Numbered from the stretch's first letter, positions 45,582-56,206 are shown. The stretch: DNA of 64,000 bases from Desulfobacteraceae bacterium (GCA_014237465.1 JABZFM010000015.1:37997-101996); one strand, 5' to 3'. The notes: generated from the sequence alone by a model not told the origin. Numbers and translations: made by a program.

Positions 45582-45696
45582 GTTAAACCTTTTTACTATC
45601 AGGGAAAAATTATTATGATAAGAATTCAAAAATTATCCAATAACCGTCCGGGAAAGATTTGCCCTGGAAAGATCAAGTATGAGAGCAACGTTATAT

Positions 45697-46389
45697 TCAG
45701 TTTAATTCATAATGATTTTTGTATAGATCTCTGTTAAAAGGGGCCCTGCGCTTTGGACAATTTTGGCGCGGACAAAGCAGGCAATTCACGAAACTGATTT
45801 CCGTTGGGAAGATAATACCTGAAACCGAATGCGTTGGAACCATTATATTACTATCCAAAAGCTTTACATTGATGGATGATTCCGAATCACCGATCAGGTC
45901 AAACAGTTTCTGTTGTTCTTTAATAGACCAGTTTTTAAGCGACCCTGGATTTTGCACGCCAAGCTTGCCGGGATTAAATGTCTTCTCAATGTATGACCTC
46001 ACATACTCAATTGCTTGTTGCAATGCATGATCCTGAATGGCATCTGCCCAAAATTGCAAAAAAATATCCGTTTGGCTCTGTCCCCATTCATAAAGTTCCA
46101 TGCCGCAGGTTGCGCACGCTAAAAAGACACGCTCCGCCACTTCAAGGTTAATTCTTAGAACCCGGCTTTTAAACTTGACCCCTTCAATGATCACATAGTC
46201 TTCTCCTTTTTCATCAATGTAAGCACCGCGGATCATTGCTTTGGGATGTGCATGGTTATATGCCTCTTCACATAAAGCCCTGAAATCGGTTTCCAGATCC
46301 CGGCTTTTTTGAATGCGCAGTTCTTTCATCAGTCGGTCTACATCGATTTCAAATGGTATTTCATTTAATATAATGGGTTGGGTCATCAT
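45697..46389 (-). CDS. MetH activation-domain-like protein
   Basis: 230 aa. C-terminal half matches stand-alone vitamin-B12-dependent methionine synthase activation-domain proteins found with corrinoid methyltransferases: LGVQNPGSLKNWSIKEQQKLFDLIGD, VKLLDSNIMVPTHSVSGIIFP, then a four-Cys tail CLLCPRQNCPKR. Such proteins probably help reductive reactivation of the corrinoid cofactor. A second copy of the family is at 57035-57760. Lies 33 nt after the preceding gene and 115 nt ahead of the ASKHA gene. Confidence 0.75.
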   Translation of the reverse strand: MMTQPIILNEIPFEIDVDRLMKELRIQKSRDLETDFRALCEEAYNHAHPKAMIRGAYIDEKGEDYVIIEGVKFKSRVLRINLEVAERVFLACATCGMELYEWGQSQTDIFLQFWADAIQDHALQQAIEYVRSYIEKTFNPGKLGVQNPGSLKNWSIKEQQKLFDLIGDSESSINVKLLDSNIMVPTHSVSGIIFPTEISFVNCLLCPRQNCPKRRAPFNRDLYKNHYELN

Positions 46390-46421
46390 AGAGAATTTTC
46401 TCCAAGGATTTCAGCCGGCCT

Positions 46422-47129
46422 TCATTTTTCCTGGTTGTTGGCGGTTAAGGCCGAGTCAAAGGCATCATCCGGCAGTCCTCGTGGATATAAAATATCAGCT
46501 GTTATCTTTTTGAAGGTTTCTTGTAATTCATTTAATACCTGATCTAAGATTTCCTGTTTCGAAGGGTTTACAAATTTCCTGATCGTAATACCGACTTTTT
46601 TAGGGACACGCCATCTTGATATTTTGCCGGTAAACTCTGACGTTTCACCACGGTAGTATTTAAGAACAAGGTCGAGATGATTGTTCAAATCGATGCTATT
46701 ATCCCGATAGCACCGTTCAAAAAGGGGTTTGACAAACTTTCTTATATATTCGTACCTTGCATTGCCGATTATTCCCGATAACGCAGAGACAAGAATAAAC
46801 ATGAAGTACGGCTCCCAGCCATGCGTCACCTGGTAGTGAACACCGAGTCTGTCGATCAGGCTCTTATTCTTGCTCCACGCAATGAGCCACGGCCGGACCC
46901 CGAACCACTTGATAAAATCACTCTCAACGACCTGTGCAATATTCTGAATTGATATCAAATCCGTTATTGAAAGAAAGCTTCCACATTTCCTGCAATGCAA
47001 GGTGTCCGTATCTATCCGAAGATTCTCTAAATTGCGCGTACCCCCCTCGCAGTCCGCTATGGTGTGGAGTTCCGTGAAGCACCTGTAGCACAGTGCGAAA
47101 TACAATGCTTTGATTCGGTCTTCGTTCAT
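46422..47129 (-). CDS. Uncharacterised protein with N-terminal zinc-ribbon-like Cys pairs
   Basis: 235 aa from ATG 47129 (MNEDRIKALYF); weak ribosome site, so the start is uncertain. CYRC and CRKC pairs about 40 residues apart suggest a metal-binding knuckle, followed by a mostly helical body with aromatic clusters (WFGVRPWLIAW, HGWEPYFMF). No family recognised. It sits between the CobW-partner gene and the MetH-activation-like gene in the same transcription unit, so a role in the corrinoid system is inferred only. Confidence 0.6.
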   Translation of the reverse strand: MNEDRIKALYFALCYRCFTELHTIADCEGGTRNLENLRIDTDTLHCRKCGSFLSITDLISIQNIAQVVESDFIKWFGVRPWLIAWSKNKSLIDRLGVHYQVTHGWEPYFMFILVSALSGIIGNARYEYIRKFVKPLFERCYRDNSIDLNNHLDLVLKYYRGETSEFTGKISRWRVPKKVGITIRKFVNPSKQEILDQVLNELQETFKKITADILYPRGLPDDAFDSALTANNQEK

Positions 47130-47215
47130 AGGGCAGCGTCCCCCAATGGTTAATAATTTTAGGATACTGCAAAGTGCGTGCAAACAACTTATTGAAGCAG
47201 AACGTGCCGTCGGGA

Positions 47216-47596
47216 CTATATCAGCTGTTGAACGCTAAAATGTTTGTCAAGCCCCTCATCAAGGTGGCAGGCAATTTTTGTTTGCTCAATTCCGTAAACG
47301 ATAACATTTATTGTTAGCTCTGTTTTTTCTACTGTACCGGATAGTTCCCCCTTATATCGAATTTTTTCATCAAAAGAGGTAAGGCTGAAAAATAAGTGAT
47401 CGTTTCCCTCAATACCAAGCATTCCCTTAATGTGGCCAATCAGCTTGCAGCCATCGTTTTGAAGGGAGGATGTCAACTCCAGCAGAAAAGTGTCGATTTT
47501 TTGTTGCAGCACGCCGGCCGGGATTGGATTTTTAAACGTTAGGCTCTCTTTTTTAGCACAAACAGCCGGATGCGCCTCAAACATTATGCCATTCAC
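47216..47596 (-). CDS. CobW-associated small protein
   Basis: 126 aa. Its start overlaps the stop of the CobW-type GTPase gene by 4 nt, implying coupled translation. It contains IGHIKGMLGIEG and a beta-rich C-terminal part (LFFSLTSFDEKIRYKG, ELTINVIVYG) that could form a CobW_C-like beta domain missing from the short GTPase. Family not firmly recognised. Confidence 0.6.
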   Translation of the reverse strand: MNGIMFEAHPAVCAKKESLTFKNPIPAGVLQQKIDTFLLELTSSLQNDGCKLIGHIKGMLGIEGNDHLFFSLTSFDEKIRYKGELSGTVEKTELTINVIVYGIEQTKIACHLDEGLDKHFSVQQLI

Positions 47597-48180
47597 ATCA
47601 GATCCTTTAATACGGCCTCGAGGTTGACTTTCTCCTCTGCCGAGATTGCCGTAATCTTTGCTTGAGAATTTAATTGACCAACGCTTTCAACAATAAAATT
47701 GATATTCTTGTTATCCACCTTATCGGTTTTATTGATAGCAACAATTTGAGCCGCCTGGATCTGGGACGTTAGCAACGGGCTCATCACCTCCAATAAAGCT
47801 TTATAACGGGATGCGTCCACCACTGTAACCACCTGTATGCCTGCGATATCCGGAATTTCACGGTTTATGGTATCCACGATATCACCTGCCCGGGCAATTC
47901 CACTCGGCTCGATTATGGTCAATTCCGGGTGGAACAGTTGATCCAGTTTTTTTAACGTAATAACAAGATTGACAGACAGGGCGCAGCAGATACATCCGCC
48001 AAAGAGTTCCTGGACTTCCAGCCCCTCTTGCTTAAGGTATTTGCCGTCGATCCCTATCTGGCCAACCTCATTTTCTATGATTGCGATGCGCTTTGAAGCA
48101 CCTTTCAGGCTTTTTACAATCTCCAGCAGCAGTGTTGTTTTTCCGGAGCCGAGAAAACCCGTAATAAATAACAATTTCAA
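47593..48180 (-). CDS. CobW/HypB/UreG-family GTPase (short form)
   Basis: 195 aa, about 100-150 residues shorter than typical CobW/COG0523 proteins because the C-terminal domain is missing. G-motifs are intact: P-loop GFLGSGKTTL, IENEVGQIGID, the metal-binding GGCICC (CxCC), ELTIIEPSG and NKTD. Family members load or sense metal ions or serve cobalamin systems. In this operon of corrinoid-dependent genes a cobalt/cobalamin chaperone role is plausible. Confidence 0.85.
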   Translation of the reverse strand: MKLLFITGFLGSGKTTLLLEIVKSLKGASKRIAIIENEVGQIGIDGKYLKQEGLEVQELFGGCICCALSVNLVITLKKLDQLFHPELTIIEPSGIARAGDIVDTINREIPDIAGIQVVTVVDASRYKALLEVMSPLLTSQIQAAQIVAINKTDKVDNKNINFIVESVGQLNSQAKITAISAEEKVNLEAVLKDLM

Positions 48181-48352
48181 TATTCCATATTCCTTTCGGT
48201 TTTATAGCTCTAAACTAATACAAGTCACTGCCGCGATAGCGGATATGAACCAAGCGCTTCCAATTTCTTCTTGCTCATGTGTGGGGCGGGTGGCAAAAAT
48301 TACCTGCTACCACCCCTCCATAAATAGCTGACACGTTTATCCGTTTCGCCTG

Positions 48353-49693
48353 TTATTGCAGTCTCTCCACAGGGTTGTCTCCAAGGGCTTCAAAGTCCTC
48401 TTTGCTCATGTATTGTCCGGTGGGGAGATACTCTCCCATAACTTCCTCTAAAACGGCCGGTGAGGTCGCTTTCTGGATAGCGTTATCGAAACTGGGTGAA
48501 ACCATCATGTTTCTGATCATGATATTACCGTCATTGGGATGGTTATAAGGTTCAGGCAATGCATCACCGTTTTCAGGCCATTTAAGCCATGTTACGCCTT
48601 TTTTCAGGCTGGCGTTGTCCGGACGGTCCTCGGGAAGGCTTATAACAATTGTGTAATAGTCGTTATCATCAAGGGGGACTTGTTCATCATAAACACCGTC
48701 GCTTGTCCTGGTGGTGACCATTTGTTCCATGGTAATTATTGACCAATAGCGCATCTGTTCGCTGCCGTCAGGCATTTTAGATACACGATTGTAAGTTTCG
48801 GCGTATGTCGGCATTTTACCGCGCAGAACAAGGACATCGCCGAACTCGCGGCTGATGGATGTAAATACGTAATGACATTGTTCATTGGAGTACTGTCCTA
48901 ATTCAACAGGAATAACTTCTTCACCGCCGCACGCACCAAGGTAGAGGCATTGAACGGCATAGGGAACAGTGAAGGCTTTTGTGAATTTCAGGGGAATTTC
49001 GGACATTCCGCCAAGGTCATTATTATCCTGAAGTATTTGGGCATGGGTGGCATATGGTTCCGGACATTCCATTCCCACTGCTTCATATTGTGCACATACT
49101 GCCTCTGCAGTTGTCGGCAGACCGCGCAAATAAAGATATTGTTCAGTGCCGGTCATGTCAAACCCCTTGTCCGCAACATAAACGCGGTACCACAGGTGTA
49201 ATTCCTCTACTTCCTGGCCTTCCACACCTGCATAGATTGTGTTCGGTGCTAACATGCCAGGATCGGTGGGGGCAACGGCGTTCACAACAGTAACGGTATA
49301 GGTGCTTTCTTTATCAGAGTTACGTTTTGCATCCGGGAGATAAGGGTTGTCTCCTCCCTCGTCAGGTATTATTTCAACATCATCAAGCGCATTCACTGGA
49401 GCGCGGTTTACCCAGTTATATGCATTAAAAGACATGTAGCGGGAATGAGGAAAAGTGCCAGTAAACTGAAGTGTGGCACCTTCCGGAATATTGACCGTGG
49501 TGGTCCAGTATGCAGCACCCGGATCAGGGAAAGCTATATTGATGCCTGTATCAAAGCTGCTAGTTTCCATAGGTTCCGACCAAAGGCATGTCTGGGTCGG
49601 GAATTCTCTTGTTGCCGCCATTGCAGCAAAGGGCGATATCAGTAAAAAAGCAAACATCAAACAAAAAATAATACAACCAATTCTTTTTTTCAT
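48353..49693 (-). CDS. Exported protein, DUF1254/DUF1214-like (tentative)
   Basis: 446 aa with a clear signal peptide (KKRIGCIIFCLMFAFLLISPFAAMAA). The mature part has AYWTTTVNIPEGATLQF and SRYMSFNAYNW near the N-terminus and DYYTIVISLPEDRP plus TWLKWPENG...IMIRNMM near the end. These recall the layout of the DUF1254/DUF1214 proteins at 60795-63545, although similarity is loose. Periplasmic. Located inside the sigma-54 methyltransferase unit, so it may bind or process the substrate outside the cytoplasm. Confidence 0.65.
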   Translation of the reverse strand: MKKRIGCIIFCLMFAFLLISPFAAMAATREFPTQTCLWSEPMETSSFDTGINIAFPDPGAAYWTTTVNIPEGATLQFTGTFPHSRYMSFNAYNWVNRAPVNALDDVEIIPDEGGDNPYLPDAKRNSDKESTYTVTVVNAVAPTDPGMLAPNTIYAGVEGQEVEELHLWYRVYVADKGFDMTGTEQYLYLRGLPTTAEAVCAQYEAVGMECPEPYATHAQILQDNNDLGGMSEIPLKFTKAFTVPYAVQCLYLGACGGEEVIPVELGQYSNEQCHYVFTSISREFGDVLVLRGKMPTYAETYNRVSKMPDGSEQMRYWSIITMEQMVTTRTSDGVYDEQVPLDDNDYYTIVISLPEDRPDNASLKKGVTWLKWPENGDALPEPYNHPNDGNIMIRNMMVSPSFDNAIQKATSPAVLEEVMGEYLPTGQYMSKEDFEALGDNPVERLQ

Positions 49694-49811
49694 AATAAAT
49701 TCTCCTGTTGTTAATTGTTATCATCGCCAACCTTTTACATTGCGCCAGCCAGAGCCGTGACTTCCACAACTACGACGCGTTTAGGCGCCATTATCATCCA
49801 TTATTGAAACA

Positions 49812-50951
49812 TCATTTTTTCGATAACTCGTAGTTTTTACCGGTTTCAATCATTGCACGAAAGTTCTCCGGCTTGATTGCACCGGGAACAGTACAACCGG
49901 TGGACAGTATGAGTCCGCCATCGCCGCCGACCTCGTCGATGACTTTCTTGCAATAATTCTCAACTTCTTCAGGTGTGCCCAGCGACAGCAATGTGGCATG
50001 CACATCAGAGGAAATGCACAGATGGCCTCGCAGTATTTCCTTGGCAGCAAAAATATCCGTCGTGCCGTCCAGATCAATGATAGCGGACCCTTTAGGCAGT
50101 TCTTTAAAATACGGAAGATTCTTGATCCAGTTTGTATCCAAATGGAACCAGGTGACAATTCCCTCAGACCAAAAGGCATCTACGACCTCCCTGGCATAAG
50201 GCCACCAAAAGCGTTCGAAAACATTCAGAGGATATATGGCAGCGCCGGCTCTCTCCTCAGTGCAGTTACACATATTAAGGCCGGTAGCCTGGCAGATCTC
50301 GATACCCATTTCTATATATTGCTGCATTGAAGCCTTCATTGCCTTGTCCACGACTTCAGGGTGGTAATAGATGTCTTCCGTTAAGCTGACCATTGAACGA
50401 GTCAGCGAAAGCTGGAAAAACGGGTGAGGGTACCAAACCGGGAAAAGTGGTGCAGCGCCTCTTTCCTGATACTCAACAAGACCCCGCATCCCGACTTCAA
50501 GCAGTGTGGTTTGAACATTATCAGTCAATTGAGTCCCTTCTTCAGGACTAATATTGTGTAGCCGTGGCACCAGGTGCTCCATAAGATACGGATACAAGCC
50601 TATTTCCGTGATGGTATCGTAATCCTCGAATTTTGTGTTCTCCTCCTCAATTGTCTGGAGTTCCGTCACGCCTTCATCGACACCCGGTTTTCTTATTTTA
50701 AAATACAGGCCCAGTTCCTCTGCGCTAAGGGGTGAACCGATAACGCCATCCCATCCGCCAAATGCATCGAACGCTTTAATTTCGGCATCCAACTGATCTT
50801 GTGCCGAAGCATAAACTTTAGCAGGATCCAGGTTCATAAGGGTTGACGCCGCCGCAGTGCTCATTAGGGGGGCAACCGGGACACGATCCGGTTTCTCCAG
50901 TCTGATTGCGCTCCATAATCTTTCTTCCGAGGTCATCGTTTCTTTTGCCAT
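49812..50951 (-). CDS. Uroporphyrinogen decarboxylase-family methyltransferase
   Basis: 379 aa, ATG 1 nt after the corrinoid-protein stop with AGGAGG inside that gene's end. UroD/MtaA-type barrel: RLWSAIRLEKPDRVPVAPLM, NMCNCTEERAGAAIYP, and putative zinc ligands in TWFHLD and LSTGCTVPG (H-x-n-C). It lacks the Arg-rich N-terminus of true HemE. These enzymes move methyl groups between a substrate or coenzyme and a corrinoid protein, so this is the likely substrate- or acceptor-side methyltransferase of the system. Confidence 0.85.
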   Translation of the reverse strand: MAKETMTSEERLWSAIRLEKPDRVPVAPLMSTAAASTLMNLDPAKVYASAQDQLDAEIKAFDAFGGWDGVIGSPLSAEELGLYFKIRKPGVDEGVTELQTIEEENTKFEDYDTITEIGLYPYLMEHLVPRLHNISPEEGTQLTDNVQTTLLEVGMRGLVEYQERGAAPLFPVWYPHPFFQLSLTRSMVSLTEDIYYHPEVVDKAMKASMQQYIEMGIEICQATGLNMCNCTEERAGAAIYPLNVFERFWWPYAREVVDAFWSEGIVTWFHLDTNWIKNLPYFKELPKGSAIIDLDGTTDIFAAKEILRGHLCISSDVHATLLSLGTPEEVENYCKKVIDEVGGDGGLILSTGCTVPGAIKPENFRAMIETGKNYELSKK

Positions 50952-50952
50952 T

Positions 50953-51585
50953 TTACTTTCCTCCTATTTCCTTCATGCAATAGTCCACACCTTCTGCCGC
51001 ATCTACGGTGTGAAAATCAGCATTGATGTATTCTTTAACCCTAGAGGTTACGACACCTCCCCCGACCATCATTTTTAGTTTGTCCTTCAGACCGGCCTCC
51101 TCAAGCATTTCAGAGGTCTGTTTCATCGCGTCAAACGCGCCGGTCATCAGGCATGAAAATCCGACAAAATCAGGTTTCACCTCTTTGACCTTCTCAAATA
51201 CCCGTGCAGGCTCCACATCAACACCCAGGTCATCCACCAGGAATCCCTGGGCTTTGAGGAGGGCTGCCACGATGTTTTTCCCCAGGTCGTGTATGTCGCC
51301 TTTCATTGTCGCCAGTACGATCCTGCCCATGGCTTCCGTCGGTCGCGCTTTGCTCAAGGCCGGTTCAAGAAGAGTGGTGGCCTCTGAGAAAATCTTGGCG
51401 GACAACATCATTTCAGCTAAATAATATTCTCCCTTTTGATAAAGTTCACCAACGACGGTCATCCCTTCACGGCATTCCTCCAGGAGCTGAATCGGATCAT
51501 CGTTATTATCGATCCTGCGTTTCAGCGTATCCAATACCTCATCTCTTTTTAGCTCAGTCAGAGCCTTTGACAAATTTTCAGACAT
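50953..51585 (-). CDS. Corrinoid (B12-binding) methyltransferase protein
   Basis: 210 aa from ATG 51585 (GGAGT 9 nt upstream). A helical cap (residues about 5-85) and a B12-binding Rossmann-like domain with the DxHDxxG motif GDIHDLGKN (His99, lower cobalt ligand), GFSCLMTGA and the terminal GGGVV loop. MtaC/MtbC-type protein that carries the methyl group on cobalt between the UroD-type and MtrH-like enzymes encoded on either side. Confidence 0.93.
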   Translation of the reverse strand: MSENLSKALTELKRDEVLDTLKRRIDNNDDPIQLLEECREGMTVVGELYQKGEYYLAEMMLSAKIFSEATTLLEPALSKARPTEAMGRIVLATMKGDIHDLGKNIVAALLKAQGFLVDDLGVDVEPARVFEKVKEVKPDFVGFSCLMTGAFDAMKQTSEMLEEAGLKDKLKMMVGGGVVTSRVKEYINADFHTVDAAEGVDYCMKEIGGK

Positions 51586-51724
51586 TTTTACGTTACTCCT
51601 TTCGTTCTTATAGATCGTTATGCAAAACACACAACTCACTGAAAAAATTTTTATGCTGCGTTTTTATACTTGATATTTCTTCCACTTTGATTAAGCGAAA
51701 TCCGTATAAATTTTGTCCGGTTTC

Positions 51725-52534
51725 TCAACTTTGTATTTTCCCTGCCCGGAACGCTTTCAAGTAAGCCGTACAGAAATCATCCCTTCCGACTAAAGCTTCC
51801 GCGGTGATGATATTTGCCATCATTTTTTCATCCAAAGGATCTACGATGGCGCCGTCCAACCCACAGGCAATGGCCATTGCCATAAATGTCCGGTTCAAAA
51901 ATTTACGCTCGGGCATTCCAAAGGAAATATTTGACAGCCCGCACATGGTATGAACGCCTTCAAAACGGGTCATAATTTCATTAACCGATTTTAAAAATTC
52001 CATTCCGAAAATCGAATCAGTGCTGATGGCCTGAACAAGGGGATCAACATATATGTTCTCCAGTTTGACATTCTTTTTCACCAGAGAATTGATTAACTTG
52101 TCTGCAACGGAAATTCTCTGTTCCGCTGTTGTTGGCATTCCATCATCGCTAACGCATAAGGCAACGACCTTAAAATCAGTTCCGGCAATTATCGAAGAAA
52201 TAGGCTCGAATCGATTCTTCTCCAGGGAAATAGAGTTAATCATTGGAATTTTGTCGGTCTTTTCCTGATGAAAAGCCAGGGCCGTTTCCATGGCGGAAGG
52301 GTTCGGGGTATCTATGCAGCACGGGTTATCCGTCGCGTTCAATATATTTTCAATAGACCACTTAAGACACTCCGCTTCCTCGGCGACAAAAATGCCGGCA
52401 TTTACATCGATATAATCGGCACCTGCTACCGCCTGGTCCATGGCCAGTTTCCGGAGCATATTATGATCCCGGTTTTCTATAACTGACTTCACCGTTTTAC
52501 GGGACGCATTTATTAATTCTCCAACGATAATCAT
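51725..52534 (-). CDS. Methyltetrahydrofolate:corrinoid methyltransferase (MtrH-like)
   Basis: 269 aa, full length. DHPS-like pterin-binding barrel: DVNAG (43-47), CIDTPNP (73-79), MINSISLEK, VALCVSDDGMP and GLSNISFGMP. Paralogue of the gene cut at the left edge. It transfers methyl from the corrinoid protein to tetrahydrofolate, or the reverse, connecting demethylation to the Wood-Ljungdahl pathway. First substantial gene after the sigma-54 promoter at 52737-52722. Confidence 0.92.
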   Translation of the reverse strand: MIIVGELINASRKTVKSVIENRDHNMLRKLAMDQAVAGADYIDVNAGIFVAEEAECLKWSIENILNATDNPCCIDTPNPSAMETALAFHQEKTDKIPMINSISLEKNRFEPISSIIAGTDFKVVALCVSDDGMPTTAEQRISVADKLINSLVKKNVKLENIYVDPLVQAISTDSIFGMEFLKSVNEIMTRFEGVHTMCGLSNISFGMPERKFLNRTFMAMAIACGLDGAIVDPLDEKMMANIITAEALVGRDDFCTAYLKAFRAGKIQS

Positions 52535-52561
52535 TTTATTAACCTTCTTTTGTTAATCTGG

Positions 52562-52636
52562 TTAGGATGGGTTTATATAAAAGAGAGACATCATGCCCAT
52601 CTTAAAATCATCATGACCGAATAATCCAATCCGCAT
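52562..52636 (-). CDS. Possible 24-codon leader ORF
   Basis: ATG at 52636 with a strong GGAGG, encoding MRIGLFGHDDFKMGMMSLFY plus four residues, ending 28 nt before the MtrH-like gene. It lies between the sigma-54 promoter and the first operon gene. A second mini-ORF with a good ribosome site (56361-56408, 15 codons) follows the other sigma-54 promoter. May be chance or a translated leader. Confidence 0.3.
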   Translation of the reverse strand: MRIGLFGHDDFKMGMMSLFYINPS

Positions 52637-52721
52637 ATTCCATCCTCCCTGTGTGAATTATTAAAACGATTTGGGCGGAGTACCGGCCGCCGGTTCATAT
52701 TTACAGTTGCAAAACTAATAA

Positions 52722-52737
52722 TGCAAAAGCTGTACCA
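52722..52737 (-). promoter_or_regulatory. Sigma-54 (-24/-12) promoter, methyltransferase arm
   Basis: On the minus strand TGGTAC-AGCTT-TTGCA places GG and GC at the invariant spacing of sigma-54 promoters. It lies about 190 nt ahead of the MtrH-like gene and just downstream (in transcription order) of the activator gene. Confidence 0.72.
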
Positions 52738-52824
52738 AATTTTACGTAAACTTAATTTGGTAATAATTATAGCTTGTTAAGCGATTTGACGTGTTTTGGC
52801 GCAATGAATATATTGCTATCAAGA

Positions 52825-52854
52825 TAACAATTATTGATATATCAATAATTGTTA
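52825..52854. promoter_or_regulatory. 30-bp perfect palindrome, probable activator (UAS) site
   Basis: Perfect inverted repeat with half TAACAATTATTGATA, centred on GATATATC. Its centre (52839.5) is about 104 bp upstream of the -24 element at 52736. A similar palindrome occurs at the same distance from the second sigma-54 promoter. Confidence 0.7.
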
Positions 52855-53012
52855 AGGGAGGGGTCGATATTGGAAATTCAGGAGTGTTTTTACCCCGGGT
52901 TCACTGATGTTTGCGTGATTGATGGTGAAGGGCAGATAAAAGGCTGAGCCCGAATATCTCATGAAGAAATTCGCGTTAGGGTATCAACTGATTGAAAATA
53001 ATAATGATTGTT

Positions 53013-56000
53013 TCAGTGTTTATTTGTTTTTCCGGGGTTTTGTATCCCCAGTTTTTTCATCTTGGAATATAGGGTGCTTGGCTTGAGGCTCAGAAGTTCA
53101 GCAGCACCGCCGGGCCCGTAGATTCTCCACTTTACCCTGGCGAGAGTGTCTAATATGTATTGCCGTTCCACATCTCCCAAAGCCAGTTGGCCGGCGGCCG
53201 GCGCTTTAGATGTCCCTGGATTCAATTCCGGTATGCGGAAATGACCGCCGGGACTTAAAATGGCCCCCCGCTCGATCACGTTCTCCAGCTCCCGAACGTT
53301 TCCCGGCCATTGGTATGAGAGTAATTTGGCCATCTCGCCTTCCGGAATTCCCTGAAACGATTTGCTCATTTTCTCCGCATGAATTTTAAGAAAATAGCAG
53401 GCCAACGGGGCGATATCGTCTCTTCTTTCCCGGAGAGGCGGCACAAAAATCGGGAAAACGTTGAGACGATAAAATAAATCGGAGCGGAATCTACCGGCGG
53501 CCACCTCGTCTTCCAGGTTCCGGTTGGTGGCGGTGATAAGCCGAAAATCAGATCGGATGGTTTCCCGGCCTCCGACCCGTTCGAACTCCCCGGTCTGAAG
53601 GACGCGGAGCAAACGCACCTGGACCTCCAACGGTAGCTCGCCGATCTCATCTAAAAACAGGGTTCCCTTGTCCGCAAGTTCGAACCGTCCGATACGGCGT
53701 TTGACCGCTCCGGTAAAGGCCCCCTTTTCGTGCCCGAACAACTCGCTGGGCACCAGGCTTTCCGGGAGGGCACTGCAATGAGCGGTGATAAAATCCTTGT
53801 TCCGGCGGTGGCTGCTCTGATGAATGGCCCGGGCCACCACCTCCTTTCCGACGCCGGTCTCCCCCAGAATCAAGACGGTCGAATCCGTCTTGGCCACGCT
53901 TTCCACCAGGGCCAATACGCGCTTGATAGCCTGGCTCACGGCAATAAAATCTTCAAAATGAAGGCTTTCCAGATGCTGTTCCTCAAAATACTGTTTTTCT
54001 TCATTCAATCGCTGATTAAGCCGCCTGATCTCCTCATAAGCCCGGGCGTTGTCAAGAGCGATGGCGGCCAGTGACGCAAAATAGGTAAGCGTTTTAATGT
54101 CCTGTTTTTGAAAGGTGCTTTCAAACAGCCGATTGTCGTGATACAACACACCGATCACTTTTCCCCGTAAGCGCATCGGAACTGAGATGAGGGATAAAAT
54201 GGACTGCTCGGGCGTTCGGGGCCGGTCTCCTTTAACGCCTTGTAAATGGACTTTCCCTTTTTGGACGGACTCTCTTACCAAGGAAAGCGAATGTTCGAAT
54301 TCCGGCTGAGTCACCTCGTCGGCAGTCAGGCCTTTTGAGGCCCAGAGCTCGATATCGGCGGCATTAGATCCACTATTCTTAAGAAAGATGGCCCCTCTTT
54401 CAGCGCCGGTTATTCGGTTGATGGTCGAAAAAATATAATGAACCACTTGTTTGGTATCCCGAATGTCCACCACTTCCCGGCCAAAGTTGAATATCTCGTC
54501 CAGCAGATCGGTTTTTAACCTCCTGTTCTTAATCAGGTCCCTTAATTCTGTCGGAATCAGGTTCTTGTCGATGGGCATGAGGGTTTTGGCCGCTTCGGTG
54601 ACATAATCTCCGGCTTTGGACTTTTTCCCCAGCGCCATGTGATGGCGCCCAAGTTCAAGATTGGTTTTCGCCAGCTCAATCCGATGTCCGGACACTTCAA
54701 GAAGTTCCAGGGATTGCTTCAAATATTCGGCGGACTGTTTATTGTCTTGTTTTTCAAGCATTCCCAGATACCGATAAGCAACCCCTTTGTAACAAATATT
54801 GTCCATGCTCAGGGCTTTTTCTATTTCATTCTCAAGAGACAGATATTCCAGTGCAGGAAATTCACCGATTTTTATGGCCCAACACATTTCCAGTAATGAA
54901 GGCACCCACCTGATATTGTAATTTTCTTTTTTACTTATGTGTAAAGCTTTTTTAAGATGATTCACCGATTTCACGGGATTGTTCTTTTTAAAATAATAGT
55001 ATGACAAAAAATATGAGGACCAGCAGATTTGGTAGGCATTATTGGATTTGGCACCATGCTCGGCAAAGTCACTAAGGTATTTAAAGGACTCTTTGATTTT
55101 GTTATTCATTAAAAGTATATAGCCCATGTCCCCGGATGCGGAATGGGCTGTGTCATAATCGTTGATTTTTAAAGCATGTTTGCGGACGCCGTCCATTATG
55201 CCGAGCCCCTGGGAGGTCTGGCCGATATTGGCATAGGAAAAACCCAGCAATACTCCCACAATCAACGATAACCGGTGATTCGGGTATTTTTTGGCAAACA
55301 AGGGTTCATGCGCCTCGTATCCTTTAACCACCTCTTCGAACCGACCGGAATGACAATGATTAATAATCACACCGGTTAATAAGGACCGATCCACATCCGG
55401 ATCGTCAAGATCCCTGGCTGTTTCCCTGGCGCGATTATAAAAATTATCCGCTGCCTCAAAATTCTCGCGTATCCATTCGTTTGAGGCAAGATGCAATAAA
55501 ACCAAGGAGAGCAGTTTAAAATCATTGCTTTTCTCTGCTTTTTTCAGGGCTTTATGTAAATAAGGAATCAGCTTGTCATAATTGCCAATCGCATTATGGT
55601 CCTTCGAGTAACCAATCACCGATTCGATGAACATGATATCGGCTTCTTTACTTCTCAATTTGCCAAGGTCTCCAATGGCTTTATTGTAGTAAGCCTGAGC
55701 CCTGGCGGATTGCCCCTCTTTTCGAAAATAATCCCCGGCCTCACGAAGTAGCTGGCAGCCATCCAGGTCGTTTGCAATATGAAGCAATTGATCTGCAATG
55801 GCTTTGGCCAATCGACTTTCCTCGGGAAGGTCTCTTATGGCAGTTTCTGCAATTCGACGGAGAAGCGCATTCCGCTCATCCTCTGGAATGAAATCGCGCA
55901 TTCGCTCTCTCATGCCGGGATCGGAAAAACGGTAAATATCAATGCTATTTTGCTCCAAAACCCCGAGTTGAGTGTTTTTTTCAAGTACTTTCAGGATGAA

Positions 56001-56126
56001 AGACATCTTGTTTCTGACAAGCTCCTGAAGCCAGTCAATGGAGAAATCCCCCTCAAATAAAGCTGCCACGCCCAGGATCCGGTTGTCAATGTCGCCCTTC
56101 GGCAATGTCTGGCTGCCCTCCGGCAT
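53013..56126 (-). CDS. Sigma-54-dependent transcriptional activator with TPR and GAF sensor
   Basis: 1037 aa from ATG 56126, 5 nt after GGAGG; the in-frame TTG at 56138 is less likely. Residues about 1-540 are helical repeats of TPR type and 575-715 a GAF domain. Then comes an AAA+ domain with GETGVGKE (Walker A, near 760), the sigma-54 contact loop GAFTGA (near 805), [16 protein letters not shown] (Walker B) and [10 protein letters not shown] Fis-type helix-turn-helix closes it ([21 protein letters not shown]). No receiver domain, so it senses a ligand or protein directly. Both flanking transcription units carry sigma-54 promoters. Confidence 0.92.
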   Translation of the reverse strand: MPEGSQTLPKGDIDNRILGVAALFEGDFSIDWLQELVRNKMSFILKVLEKNTQLGVLEQNSIDIYRFSDPGMRERMRDFIPEDERNALLRRIAETAIRDLPEESRLAKAIADQLLHIANDLDGCQLLREAGDYFRKEGQSARAQAYYNKAIGDLGKLRSKEADIMFIESVIGYSKDHNAIGNYDKLIPYLHKALKKAEKSNDFKLLSLVLLHLASNEWIRENFEAADNFYNRARETARDLDDPDVDRSLLTGVIINHCHSGRFEEVVKGYEAHEPLFAKKYPNHRLSLIVGVLLGFSYANIGQTSQGLGIMDGVRKHALKINDYDTAHSASGDMGYILLMNNKIKESFKYLSDFAEHGAKSNNAYQICWSSYFLSYYYFKKNNPVKSVNHLKKALHISKKENYNIRWVPSLLEMCWAIKIGEFPALEYLSLENEIEKALSMDNICYKGVAYRYLGMLEKQDNKQSAEYLKQSLELLEVSGHRIELAKTNLELGRHHMALGKKSKAGDYVTEAAKTLMPIDKNLIPTELRDLIKNRRLKTDLLDEIFNFGREVVDIRDTKQVVHYIFSTINRITGAERGAIFLKNSGSNAADIELWASKGLTADEVTQPEFEHSLSLVRESVQKGKVHLQGVKGDRPRTPEQSILSLISVPMRLRGKVIGVLYHDNRLFESTFQKQDIKTLTYFASLAAIALDNARAYEEIRRLNQRLNEEKQYFEEQHLESLHFEDFIAVSQAIKRVLALVESVAKTDSTVLILGETGVGKEVVARAIHQSSHRRNKDFITAHCSALPESLVPSELFGHEKGAFTGAVKRRIGRFELADKGTLFLDEIGELPLEVQVRLLRVLQTGEFERVGGRETIRSDFRLITATNRNLEDEVAAGRFRSDLFYRLNVFPIFVPPLRERRDDIAPLACYFLKIHAEKMSKSFQGIPEGEMAKLLSYQWPGNVRELENVIERGAILSPGGHFRIPELNPGTSKAPAAGQLALGDVERQYILDTLARVKWRIYGPGGAAELLSLKPSTLYSKMKKLGIQNPGKTNKH

Positions 56127-56206
56127 CATCTCCTCCAAAAGTTATCGTATGGTTATTGGTGATTGTTATAAGATACTTTATTCAGGAGAGAGGCGTCAAT
56201 TCATTT

